Source: Ampelocalamus luodianensis (Eukaryota; Streptophyta; Magnoliopsida; Poales; Poaceae). Taken from it: DNA of 64,000 nt. The stretch spans positions 23,327,840 through 23,391,839 of the forward strand of contig CM070628.1 of the NCBI GenBank assembly GCA_036346255.1, read 5' to 3'. This document shows positions 24,352 to 34,684 of the stretch, piece by piece. Every line of letters starts with the position of its first letter. Position 1 is the stretch's first letter. The notes below the pieces were generated by a model. It did no database searches. It saw nothing but the letters and a program-made list of their open reading frames with translations, and was not told where the DNA came from. The position numbers were made by a program, and so were the translations under genes.

Positions 24352-25351
24352 CCCCAATAATTAGCCCCATATATATACAAAGCATATTAGCTCAAACCCT
24401 AGCCGCCACCAAACAAGCCCCCTCCTCCTCCCCTTCCTCACCGCTGCTGCTCATGTCACGGCCAGCCCAATGGCGGTGACAGGCTTCTTCTTCTCGGTGG
24501 CGTCAATCGATCGCACTTTCGACGCCTGACATCTGCCTCACGATTCCCAACAGCAGTGGACTTTCGCCGGGTTAGATCTGGGGCCCTTCTCTGCCGGCTT
24601 GTCTTCAAGCGTGGCGATCTGGGGGCCTTTTCTACCGGCTTCTTCCGATGGCGTGGCTTCATCGATGGCATGATGACGGAGGTGGCACGGTATAGATCCG
24701 TATCCGCGCAATTGGTAGAGATCGCGACGCGCGGTGGCGGTGGCTTGTGTGGCGCCGGCCTCCCCCCGATGGACGGTTATTAACCAGCCGTCGTTGGCCA
24801 TTGGGGATGTTGCGGACGTCATCTTGGTGATCTAGCTTTCATTGGTTGGATCCAGCGACGAGGTCGTGCTGTGGCGTGGTCTTGGAGCGCTGTACCTTCG
24901 ATCCGGGTAAAACTCTGATCCGGCTTTCACCGTTGGATCCGCAACGCACGCCAACCTAAGCGGCGTTATCTTCTTGAAGGCGTTGCTTTGGAGAATCGGT
25001 ACCCGAGCTCTGGAGTGAAAACTTCTGATCTAACCTTCGCTGGTTGGATCCGACGACGACGACATGAGTCATATCCCTTCTTGGAGGTGTCGTTGTAGAG
25101 ATTGACCCATCATCACCTCTTTGCTACGCAACTGCTGTTCGCGTGTGAACGATCTCCTGGTTGATCCTGGAGGCGGGGCTAAGTGGTTTTTATTTTTATT
25201 TTTTAGGCTAGTCTTTGCATGATAATTTGTTTGTCATTGTTGGCTTTTAACCGATTTTTGTATTAAACTTTTAGCTGATGGTGGTGTAATGATTGTATGT
25301 ATCCTAGTTGATACAGAGACCGAAAGTTATACTTTTATTATTAAAAAAAAA
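24352..25351 (+). mobile_element. non-autonomous LINE-derived retroelement (about 1 kb)
   Basis: The insertion splits copy 2 of the duplicated segment. It ends in an A-rich tail ('ttattattaaaaaaaaa', 25335-25351) and is flanked by 14-bp near-identical target duplications, CTATGGAATGGAAC at 24338-24351 and CTATAGAATGGAAC at 25352-25365 (one mismatch). The 3' end has 'gtatgtatcctagttgatacagagaccg', like plant L1 3' ends. The 5' end has the 'caaaccctagccgccacc' and GC-rich leader typical of grass LINE 5' regions. No ORF for endonuclease or reverse transcriptase is present, so it was probably mobilised in trans. A processed host transcript is a less likely alternative. Confidence 0.7.
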
Positions 25352-25580
25352 CTATAGAATGGAACAACCATCCGGGCACTACCGATCCAAACAAGCATGT
25401 ATTTACGTCTGCCACCCTATATACCTGATCGCCTGTTTTATGTTGACAAGCCCCGCTCGCTGGCCGGCCCAAATATATGATGGAAAGTGCCACCATTGAG
25501 GAGTTCGGAGCACATCTGCTACCCACATGTTGGCCAGTTTAAGTTGTTGGGCCTACGGAAGAGCATATTGGGCCATACCG

Positions 25581-26475
25581 TTATTATTCTTAAGCCTGTG
25601 AAGAGACGTGCAAGGCTATTTTGATTCTCTTCTTTCTTTCCTTTCATTTTGGTTTCGTGTTTTTCACACTATGGCAACCTGACATGTTTTGTAGTTGTTG
25701 CTCGTGTGTGCTTGCCTTGCAGCCGAACACAGGTAATTGCTTCTTCCGACGTCTCTCACCTCGGTATGGAATTTGTCTTTATAATACTCATCGTGAGTTC
25801 GTTACTTCATTTGACTATAACCCAAAAGCAGTGCTAAGTGCTAATTAACTAGTAAGTGCTTGTTTGGAGCACTTAGGCCATCTGCAATGTTAGCATTAAG
25901 TCGATTCAAAAGTCAGTTTTGAGGGTTGAGGTCGACTCGATACAATGGACATATCGATTCTAACAAAAGATGTTGATGAACCAACTCAAAGTTCGGATGC
26001 GGTTCAATCAAATAAATAATAATATCCCATATGGTGATTACTGCTAGGGGTGAAAACGGATCTGATACGGACGGATAATGGCTCTGCCATATTTGTTTTC
26101 ATATTTTTCCCGGATCACCGTGTCACCAAATACTCTACCATCTAACTCATCCGAGGCTCTTGCTCCATCAAAACGGTCCAATTGCAGCACCAATAGCCCT
26201 ACCTCAGACTCCGCCATGCTAAGGGCTCCACAAAGTTGTCATTCAAGGTGTTAGGGAAGGAGGGTCGGCCGGCTTTCATGCATTTTCCTCCATCTCCATT
26301 GGAAGGTCGTGCCCATGATCCTCCACGCTTGTTGGTGACAAGTAAGTAGCTTTTGTGTCGCCGTCCTTCACGCTATGCAGCACAATTGAGATCAAATCCC
26401 ACCTCTCGCGCTCGATTCAACAACCTTATCGCCACAAGGTCAAGCTACTTGAGTTCGGACTGATGACCACCTCCT
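25581..26475. other. intergenic stretch with little recognisable content
   Basis: No gene, RNA or complete element was recognised apart from a short hAT-type end at 26045-26115. Small open frames at 25621-25848 (two frames, cysteine and phenylalanine rich) have no recognisable domain and no support as coding. Confidence 0.4.
26045..26115. mobile_element. truncated end of a hAT-type MITE
   Basis: TAGGGGTGAAAACGGATC at 26045 matches the terminal repeat type of the complete hAT MITE at 29996 (TAGGGGTGTCAAACGGATTC) and continues with similar 'gatacggacggataatgg' sequence. No matching right end was found, so only one end remains. Confidence 0.5.
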
Positions 26476-26480
26476 TGTAT

Positions 26481-28780
26481 CAGAACAACCCGACCCAAGA
26501 TGGAGCCCGAATGCCACTAAACTATACTAACTATCAATTTAACATCCATTAACACTAAATTACAGCAAGCATATCAAAGATTAAACTCGCACATGGGTCA
26601 CAATAACTCAAGGATAACAACAAAGAAATCATGGACAATTAATTCATAGGAAGCATACTAAAATAATAAATAAAGATCAATGCAAAACCAAACCAATCAA
26701 ATCTATTTAATGAATAATCAACTAAGACTAAGCAATAATATCCATTCCTAATTATAATTTATCACACTAATAAACTATCTCATGATCAATAGTTCTTGTA
26801 ATTGAGTAAATGACGTGAATCCAAGTTTGTGCTAGCCCTTCAAATGAGCAACGTCGTCAACGGTCACCTAAAAACAACAGTAGAGCAAGTGTGAGTCCAC
26901 GACATAGCAAGCATAATAATAAACAATATTCAATATTTAATCAGTAGTAAACAATATCATCATCAACGTCACTTGATCTTTTTTCTTTATTTTCATGCTC
27001 AATCATTCAATTCTCCTATTTATTCTCATACACATTCATCAAATACTTTTCATTCAATGCATCTCTACACTACATGTTCACATGCACTTCTTTCAGATAC
27101 CAAGATAGCGTGAGTGAACACTCACGATAATGTTCACTCTCAAGCCCGCTCTCCTCAAGGATCGAGGACATCCTCCACTTCGTGGAGTTGTGATCACCAT
27201 GATCACCTTCTTATATGCAATGATGTTTATGAATGCACAATTATTTATAGATTCATCATTATCAACATTATCCAATATTCTCATATCCATTAATATAAAT
27301 AAAATCATGACCATACATATTGCTTGCAATTAAATAAAGTAAAAGCACAAATAATATAATGGTAATGAGTGGTAAAGAATACAGTGATCAATCAATAAAC
27401 ACTGTCTACTATGCACTTGCCTCTTCTAGTTGCGAGGAACGGTTTGATTAGAAGATACAACAAACCCGACGCCACTCCTCCTACAGTAAACACCTAAACT
27501 CAATACCAAGCTACAGCAGTAGAAGAAACACAATTAAATGGCATCGCTCCTACATGTTTTCCAAATCCGCAACACTCCCCATTTACTGGACGGTCACCAC
27601 TTGATGTCCCGGTACTAAAAACAGCATAACTTTCGATTCCCAAGCCCTATCATGGCAAACTACACCAGTTCCAAAATCTACACCAAATTCCCCACAATTT
27701 CTTAGTTGGCCACAATTCCTTATTAAATCATTTAATCCCCCTGTTTTTAACACAGAAGATTGTTCATCATCTTCGACAAGAGGATTAATATTTTCATATC
27801 TATTAATCTACACATGCAAATATCAGTAAACCATAGAATTTTTGAATTTACATAAAGTTAGCTATCTCTTTCTAGTTATGCTCAAAATTCAATTCTCGCC
27901 ATCTATCAAGTCAATTTAATAGTTTTCACATCAGACCAACAAAGAATCGGTTTTTGAACAGTAATCTTCCCAAAATCATAACTTCTATTCTACCCAACTA
28001 AAATTCGCGATTAAGCACTCTAAAGAAATATGACGAAATTATCTAACTTTTCTCTAATTAGACCGGTAAAGATCCCCACAAGGTCCTACACCTAACCTTG
28101 ATTAACTAGGGTAGAACAACAATTCCTCTTCCTATTGGCCAAACATCCCACAACTCGAACTACGACTAAACTAAGGAAATCTAAAGCATTTCAGATCATT
28201 GCCCTTGGAGATCATGACAAAGATCACCAATTTTCCTACGAGATCCCCTTTTCCCCTTCTTCCTTATTCCTTTCCTCCCGCCTTGGTTAGCACTCAGCAC
28301 TATATGCATGACCATGCATGCAAAAAATCTTGGGCAGCAGCAATTGTCTTTTATACTCTCTCTATCTTTCTTTTTCCCTCTCACTGTTGTAAGTGTCTTG
28401 AACCAATGCAAAGCAAGAAGCAAACAATCTAGGTAGCAGAGCACTCGCAACAACTACAACATCATGCATGCATGCATGCAATACTAGCTAGGAGCATGGC
28501 GGCAAGAATTGGCATGCAACGTGCAGATGGGGCAAGATGCTGGTGGTGTAAGGGTGCATGGCAGGGCGACAAGCAAGGGGTTGGGGCAGCAGGGGCTAGG
28601 GTTTGGGAGCAACCCCTAGCTCCACTTAAGGGCCGACTGGTTCCCCGCTTAGGCCAAGAGGCCGTGGGCCAAAGGCCCAAGCTTTAATTCCCCATTCCAA
28701 AATATGAAATTCCACTTTAATTCTAGTTTAATTTCCTTTCTCACTCCTTTAATTCCCTAAAGTTTAAATAGGATATTACA
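26481..28780 (-). mobile_element. solo gypsy LTR (2.3 kb), same family as 4098-6453
   Basis: The minus strand starts at 28780 with TGTAATATCC. Flanking pentamers TGTAT (26476-26480 and 28781-28785) form a perfect target-site duplication if the LTR ends at 26481, where the expected terminal TGTAACAACCC has become CAGAACAACCC. It shares order and sequence blocks with the LTR at 4098-6453. Features include an imperfect GCATGC-repeat tract at about 28463-28480 and a 'ttaggttttgaccat'-poor AT-rich left half. Open frames inside are chance. No internal domain is attached, which indicates a solo LTR. Confidence 0.8.
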
Positions 28781-28785
28781 TGTAT

Positions 28786-29987
28786 GTGTCCCACTCAAGC
28801 TCTGACGAAATTGACAACACCATCAGCGACCGAGGGCCAACACCAACATCATATCTCCCCTCCAACCGAACACCCACCCCATCTTTTGTCCACCCTATCT
28901 TCCTTTTCACACTTACCACTAACTCGTTGAATGAGGGTCTTGCGGTGCACACCAATACGCTCAGTGCCAGACCACCAACTCGACACTATTGTCGTTGTAC
29001 GTCACTATGCCACCATGATGCACACGTACAATTCTATCTATCTAAAATAGACACATGGAACAACCGAACATAACAAACATGTCAAAATAGACACATGGAA
29101 CAACCGAACATAACAAACATGTCATTCATCTGCTGGAGCAATAAGACAACATGTCATACTAACCCAATTTGACCGATTAAATTGATTCAACATGCGATCA
29201 AACAACCAATTCCTAACACAGACTGATCAATCCAACAATATTTTGTAATGACAATATGCAACATACATTCGTCTACAATATTAACAAGCTACATCAACAT
29301 GACCTACGACGTTTTTGCATCGAAACCTACATCAACAAAATGAAATCACAACTACTAGCACACCAACACATATCTAATATTCATACCATATGAACTAGGT
29401 CGAGTTGCTACTATTTACAATTGCATAATAACAATTTATCCCTAACCCATATCGGTTCCATCCAAACCAACCAAGCGTACACAACATAAATAACCAAAAG
29501 TACCCAACCATCGGAGTTCCTACCATTGCTAAACATCCAAGGACACCAAATCCCAACAAACATCAACTACTCATGATATTAATTTCGCTATTTTGGAGAC
29601 CACCTCTAATCTAGGGTTTGCTCCAAATATGACCAAATCAACCAAATCCAAGAGGTAAAAAGGTGGGGAAATTGGGGAGCTTACCTTCAAAATAAAATCA
29701 CACAAGAGATCTACAAGAAATCGGCTAGTTGTGGTGCATATGGGGAGGATTGGGGAGAGGGATGAGAGAGGTGGCTCGACTGGGGCTTCAGTTCCTCCTA
29801 CATGTGAGACGTTATACCTCAGCACCAGCTCGAACGGTGCTTAGCAAATGGATCATTTTCTGAAATAGTTTGCGGTCGAGGCCATTTTTGAAAATAGAAT
29901 GAAAAATGGCCAAAATAGGTACGCAAAAAACCGAATGTTGTGTCCCTACCAAACCATTTGTGATGGAGAGTTCAATGTTTCGAATCA
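28786..29987. other. intergenic stretch, no recognised gene
   Basis: If the solo LTR is removed, this joins directly to 26475. It contains a 40-bp tandem duplication (29044-29123). A minus-strand open frame at 29571-29825 (84 codons) lies next to splice-like signals ('cttaccttcaaaat' at about 29680, reading ATTTTGAAGGTAAG on the minus strand) and could be a fragment of an old gene or transposon gene. No domain is recognised. Confidence 0.35.
29044..29123. repeat. perfect 40-bp tandem duplication
   Basis: Bases 29044-29083 are repeated exactly at 29084-29123 (unit begins 'aaaatagacacatggaac' and ends 'aaacatgtc'). There is no sequence difference between the two copies, so it is recent. Confidence 0.95.
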
Positions 29988-29995
29988 ATATGGAC

Positions 29996-30690
29996 TAGGG
30001 GTGTCAAACGGATTCGGATTATCTGTTTTATTCGGCATCTGTATTCGGATGGTAGCGAATGTGGTAAGCAAAAATGCATTCGAATTGCAAAACAAATACG
30101 AATCCAGATAGTATCTAGATTTTTTTTTTTGTCAAATACGAATACGAATATAGTATGCAAAATAGATGTCGAATCAAATACTGATCCGGATAATATCCAG
30201 ATTCGGTGCAATTACGGTAACTAGCTATTACGTATCTTTTGCATTTGATCTCCGAATTGGGCATATTATATATGCATTTTGATTACCTCGACGAGGCTGT
30301 TGTCATGGTGAACTCTAATTTGGTATTTGATTTTTTTCCATTTTGGCACATCCTCCAACAAAGCTTTTTGCATGCTCTTTTTAGCCAAATTCGACATGTT
30401 TATAACCAATTTATTTACAATATCTCTAGAATTGGTTAGCATTAGTGGTAAAATGGAACCAATGATCAATGATTACATGGTAAACCATAGGAAAAAGGTC
30501 ATAAGTATTACTATAAAACTGGTGCCAACTCGTTAAACTTCATTATGTCGTAGTATATTCGGATCCGACCGAATTGAGTAGGTATTCGATTCGTATTCAT
30601 TATAATATTGGATTCGTATTCATAACTGTTTTTTTTAAAAAAAACAAATATGAATATGAAAAGACCGCTGTTGGATGTATTCGATCCCTA
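29996..30690. mobile_element. hAT-superfamily MITE (695 bp)
   Basis: The left end is TAGGGGTGTCAAACGG and the right end is CGATCCCTA, an imperfect terminal inverted repeat of the Ac/hAT type. Flanks are an 8-bp target duplication with one mismatch, ATATGGAC (29988-29995) and ATATGGAG (30691-30698). Subterminal 'gattcggat', 'gtattcgattcgtattc' and 'aatacgaatacgaata' motifs occur at both ends. There is no transposase, so it is non-autonomous. It lies about 0.54 kb upstream of the lectin-kinase start codon. Confidence 0.85.
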
Positions 30691-30698
30691 ATATGGAG

Positions 30699-31231
30699 AA
30701 AGCAAGACACGAGATCTAAAAGAAACGCACACACCGGAGCTCAACATGGCTCGTCACTCAGGAAATCAGTACAGTGTGCGACTCGTCGTGACACTCGAGT
30801 AATCTTTAACAACACACTTGAGTTCGTGACCATGCTTCACAGTTCGGACACGGCCAGGTCCCCTTTCCGTTGGTCTCCAAGTCCTAGCCGACCAAGCAAC
30901 CGGCCATAATCCATACAGGAAAGTACACACTCCAGCGACGCACCCGTCCCCACATTCCTCCAGTCAAATAACACAGCACCTGCTCCTTGCTCCCTCCCCC
31001 GACCGTTACATTCAAACGCGCCAATCCGACCGTTAGCCCCATAAAAAACACTCCACAAGCCACACTACCGCCCTCCCTCCCAGATTGGATTCCCTCCACC
31101 CTGCCTGAACCCACACTGCTCCTCGTGTTCCCCCAAACGCCCAAACTAACCGCTTCCATAATACCACCTCGTAATCCCACAAAAATCGCGCGCCCCATAT
31201 ATCTCATGACCGGAATCCTTTCCCACCACCA
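30699..31231 (+). promoter_or_regulatory. upstream region of the lectin receptor kinase gene
   Basis: This is unique, C-rich sequence between the hAT MITE and the ATG. A TATA-like 'ccatatatctcatg' lies at about 31195, only about 36 bases before the ATG, so either the leader is very short or an upstream start without an obvious TATA box is used. The Met-to-stop open frames here on both strands are not supported as genes. No specific operator-like motif was identified. Confidence 0.4.
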
Positions 31232-33328
31232 ATGGCCGCTCTCCTCGTCGCCCTCCGCTTCCTGCCACTCTTGCTGACGGCCGCGGCACTGCCCGCCGCA
31301 GCGGATGCGGCTGCGGTGACGGTGGCGGCGGTGAAGAACGTCAGCATCGACTCGGCGACGCTGTCCTTCTCGGACCTGACGCTGCTGGGCGACTCCTTCC
31401 TGCGGAACGGCTCCGTGGGGCTGACGCGCGAGACAGGCGTGCCGTCGTCCAGCGCCGGGAGCGTGCTCTGCAGCCGCGCCGTCGCGTTCCGGGGCCCCGC
31501 CGGCAACGCCACAGCGTCGTTCGCGGCCAGGTTCTCCTTCGTCATTGCCAACCAGAACGCGGGCTCCACCGGAGGCGATGGCATTGCCTTCTTCATCTCC
31601 CCTGACAACGCCACGCTCGGCGCCACCGGCGGCTACCTCGGCCTCTTCAACTCCTCGGCTGCCGCCGACAAGAGCAATGGGTCCGCCATCGTCGCCGTGG
31701 AGTTCGACACCATGGCCAACGCGGAGTTCGGCGACCCCAGCGACAACCACGTCGGGCTGGACGTCGGCTCGCCGGTGTCCGTCAACGCCGTCGACCTCGC
31801 CGCGTCCGGGATCGTCCTCAAGAGCGGCAACCTCACCACGGCGTGGATCGATTACCACAGCGCCGAGCATCTACTCGAGGTGTCCCTGAGCTACTCCGGT
31901 GTCAAGCCGAAGCGGCCCGTGCTCTCCATGGCCGTCGACCTCTCGGCGTACCTGAAGGAGGCCGTGTACGTCGGCTTCTCGGCCTCGACGGAGGGGAGCA
32001 CCCAGCAGCACACCATCAAAGAATGGACCTTTCAGACGTTCGGTTTCCCGTCCACCGCCAACGCTTCCGCCTTCTCCAACGCCACCAACAACGTGTCAGA
32101 GCAGGCGGTGCCGGGCGCGGCCACGAGCGGCGCCGTCAGCAAGAAGAGGGTCGGGCTCGCCATCGGCATCCTCGGCCCCGTCGCGCTCGCCATCGCGTTC
32201 GTGTTCTTCGCCTGGGTGTCCGTCAAGAAGCTGATAGAGCTCACCTCCAGGAAGGACGGCGCTTTCCTGCCGGAGCTGCTCAAGGGGCCGAGGAAGTTCA
32301 GCTACAAGGAGCTGAGCATCGCGACGCGAGGATTCCACGCGAGCCGGGTCATCGGCAAAGGCGCCTTCGGCACGGTGTACAAGGCCGCCATGCCGGGCGC
32401 GGTCACCACCTACGCCGTGAAGCGGTCGACGCAGGCGCACCAGAGCCGGAGCGAGTTCGTCGCCGAGCTCTCCGTCATCGCCTGCCTCCGGCACAAGAAC
32501 CTGGTCCAGCTCGAGGGCTGGTGCGACGAAAAGGGCGAGCTGCTGCTCGTGTACGAGTACATGCCCAACGGCAGCCTGGACAAGGCGCTCTACGGCGAGC
32601 CCTGCACGCTCTCCTGGTCGCAGCGGTACACCGTCGCCTCCGGCATCGCGTCCGTGCTGTCCTACCTCCACCAGGAGTGCGAGCAGCGTGTGATCCACCG
32701 GGACATCAAGACCAGCAACATCCTGCTCGACGGCAACCTGAGCCCCCGCCTCGGCGACTTCGGGCTCGCCCGGCTCATGGACCACAACAAGAGCCCGGTG
32801 TCCACGCTCACCGCGGGGACCATGGGCTACCTCGCGCCGGAGTACCTGCAGTCCGGCAAGGCCACCGAGCAGACCGACGTGTTCAGCTACGGCGTGGTGG
32901 TGCTCGAGGTGTGCTGCGGGAGGCGGCCGATCGACAAGGAGGAGACCAAGGAGGGGAGCGGGAGCAAGAACGTCAACCTGGTGGACTGGGTGTGGCGGCT
33001 GCACGGCGAGGACCGGCTAATCGAGGCAGCGGACGCGCGGCTGGCCGGGGAGTTCGACCGGGAGGAGATGCTGCTGCTCCTGCTCGTCGGGCTGAGCTGC
33101 GCAAACCCGAACTGCGAGGAGCGCCCGGCGATGCGGCGGGTGGTGCAGATACTGAACCGCGAGGCGGACCCTGTGCCCGTGCCGCGGAAGAAGCCGCTGC
33201 TCGTGTTCAGCTCCAGCGCGTCCATGAAGCTGCAGGAGATCGCCTTCTCCTGCGGCGACGACGTCCGAGGCTACACGGTCACCAATCCGGCGTCCCCGAA
33301 GTCAGAGGGAGCCGACATAGAACGCTGA
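31232..33328 (+). CDS. LECRKS7: L-type lectin-domain receptor-like kinase, LecRK-S.7 type
   Basis: This is an intronless 698-codon gene for a plasma-membrane receptor kinase expected to sense an extracellular ligand and phosphorylate Ser/Thr targets. Order: signal peptide (about 1-25); legume-lectin domain (about 28-272) with GGDGIAFFI (Asp116), VAVEFDT (Glu157, Asp159) and DNHVGLDV; several N-glycosylation sites; transmembrane helix (about 307-330); kinase domain (about 368-642). The kinase has a GKGAFG glycine loop (375-380), AVKR lysine 397, helix-C Glu412, HRD 489-491, Asn496, DFG 509-511 and APE 535-537, so it should be active. The kinase segment (LSVIACLRHKNLVQLEGWC, SPVSTLTAGTMGYLAPEYL, NLVDWVWRLHGE) fits the LecRK-S.7 group better than the LecRK-VIII group. 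The start is the only Met giving a signal peptide. Length is normal. Strong GC3 bias is typical of grasses. It lies between a hAT MITE and a tandem duplication, with no tandem paralogue. Confidence 0.95.
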   Translation: MAALLVALRFLPLLLTAAALPAAADAAAVTVAAVKNVSIDSATLSFSDLTLLGDSFLRNGSVGLTRETGVPSSSAGSVLCSRAVAFRGPAGNATASFAARFSFVIANQNAGSTGGDGIAFFISPDNATLGATGGYLGLFNSSAAADKSNGSAIVAVEFDTMANAEFGDPSDNHVGLDVGSPVSVNAVDLAASGIVLKSGNLTTAWIDYHSAEHLLEVSLSYSGVKPKRPVLSMAVDLSAYLKEAVYVGFSASTEGSTQQHTIKEWTFQTFGFPSTANASAFSNATNNVSEQAVPGAATSGAVSKKRVGLAIGILGPVALAIAFVFFAWVSVKKLIELTSRKDGAFLPELLKGPRKFSYKELSIATRGFHASRVIGKGAFGTVYKAAMPGAVTTYAVKRSTQAHQSRSEFVAELSVIACLRHKNLVQLEGWCDEKGELLLVYEYMPNGSLDKALYGEPCTLSWSQRYTVASGIASVLSYLHQECEQRVIHRDIKTSNILLDGNLSPRLGDFGLARLMDHNKSPVSTLTAGTMGYLAPEYLQSGKATEQTDVFSYGVVVLEVCCGRRPIDKEETKEGSGSKNVNLVDWVWRLHGEDRLIEAADARLAGEFDREEMLLLLLVGLSCANPNCEERPAMRRVVQILNREADPVPVPRKKPLLVFSSSASMKLQEIAFSCGDDVRGYTVTNPASPKSEGADIER

Positions 33329-33836
33329 TCCAAGAAAAGCGATGTTATTGAGTATGAATTACTACTAGTGTGATTCTTATACACATTTGTTGTTGTGATG
33401 TGTTCATAAGGGGAATATAGGTAATAATCCCCGCTGTTGTATCATTGTATGAGTTGTTGTAACCATAATACTTACATCTACCTACGTGTGTTTCACCAAA
33501 TTTCAGACAAGTGTCTCAAAAATCGCGTTACAATCTCGAGTTTGCTAGAAAACTTTTTCTTGATTGAAACAATTTTGAACCATTTGATATGCGTTGAGAT
33601 CTGTGTTGAGTTTCTTTTTAAAAACATGTTTTTATGATGAGTGATATCTGATCTCATCCTACGGTTAAAAATATGACTATTTTCAATTGAAGAAAACAGT
33701 CGCAAGTTTTCTAGACAGTTCCTACAATCTCTGAATCTACTGAATTTCGAGTAAACTCAGGGCATGTACAGTAGTAGGGTGGCATCTATAATATTTGTCA
33801 CATAGAATTTTTTATTATTATATGGATGAAAGAGAA
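33329..33836. other. 3' flank of the kinase gene
   Basis: AT-rich sequence with no coding potential. It should contain the 3' untranslated region; 'ttattgagtatgaatt' and 'aataata' are weak poly(A)-signal candidates just after the stop. From about 33763 the text 'gggcatgtacagtagtaggg' resembles the end of a MITE that leads into the duplicated block that follows. Confidence 0.4.
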
Positions 33837-34426
33837 AGAGAAGAGAGGTAGAAGCCAACTAGCATAGAACAGACGGTCTATAAGACTCTTATAGACATCA
33901 TTTTTGTTATTGTATACATACCGTTTGTAACTCATATGTTTTGTAGTCTTATTTTGTGGTGGTCATATATAGACAACTTAAAAACAATTCATTGTATGAG
34001 TTATATTTAGTTTTGTCTGATACGATATAGAAGGTACTACTGGTATATGCCCCTCATAATCTGCAATCTAGGACCGAAATAGACCGATTGCAAGATGACA
34101 CATTTCATTTACCTTTTGGGCATAGAGAAGAGAGGTAGAAGCCAACTAGCATAGAACAGACGGTCTATAAGACTCTTATAGACATCATTTTTGTTATTGT
34201 ATACATACCGTTTGTAACTCATATGTTTTGTAGTCTTATTTTGTGGTGGTCATATATAGACAACTTAAAAACAATTCATTGTATGAGTTATATTTAGTTT
34301 TGTCTATATACGATATAGAAGGTACTACAGACAACCACTGTATATACCCCTCATAATCTGTACAATCTAGGACCAGAAATAGACCAGACTGCGCCGTATG
34401 ACACATTTCATTTACCTTTTGGGCAT
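33837..34426. repeat. 297-bp tandem duplication in MITE-like sequence
   Basis: Bases 33837-34133 are repeated at 34134-34426 with few changes (unit begins 'agagaagagaggtagaagcc' and ends 'ccttttgggcat'). The second copy has small insertions, for example around 34310-34340. The unit contains 'acggtctataagactcttatagac' and 'gtatacataccgtttgtaac', motifs common in grass MITEs, so an old MITE appears to have been duplicated in tandem. Confidence 0.88.
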
Positions 34427-34684
34427 TTGGGACGCTAGATTATGTTGGGCCGTATTCCGTTTCTCTTGCTCTCTTACCAGCTTTGACAAAAGGCCATTCG
34501 ATTATCTAAACCCAAAGAAGGTGTCATGACACACTCACTTTCCTGATGCAAAACCAGCAATCGAACAAACCATCTCCCAGAATCGAACATCTCCCAAGAG
34601 CAATCTCACAAACGCACGCACATCCTTGACACGCCATGTTCTCCGCACACGCACGTACACAAAACAAACACAGAAAGCACGTCA

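Larger units (their letters stand above)
23530..25580. repeat. low-copy segment, copy 2 of the direct duplication (with insertions)
   Basis: Matches copy 1 (about 16440-17458) in three blocks, 23530-23842, 24226-24351 and 25352-25580. Between the blocks lie a MITE-like insertion and a LINE-derived insertion that copy 1 lacks. No gene is seen in the shared sequence. The 120 bases before it (23407-23529) are unique flank to the right of the Harbinger element. Confidence 0.8.

Noticed and set aside
28463..28480. GCATGC-type microsatellite as a regulatory array
   Set aside because: It is a short simple repeat within a solo LTR, with no evidence of function.
30884..31870. 328-codon minus-strand open frame over the kinase 5' end
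   Set aside because: It is a shadow of the GC-rich kinase coding sequence and promoter, without domain or codon support.
32096..33004. 302-codon minus-strand open frame
   Set aside because: It is an antisense shadow of the kinase domain.
31843..33351. 502-codon plus-strand open frame in another frame of the kinase gene
   Set aside because: It is an arginine/alanine-rich shadow frame caused by high GC at third positions. The 698-codon frame has all the domains.
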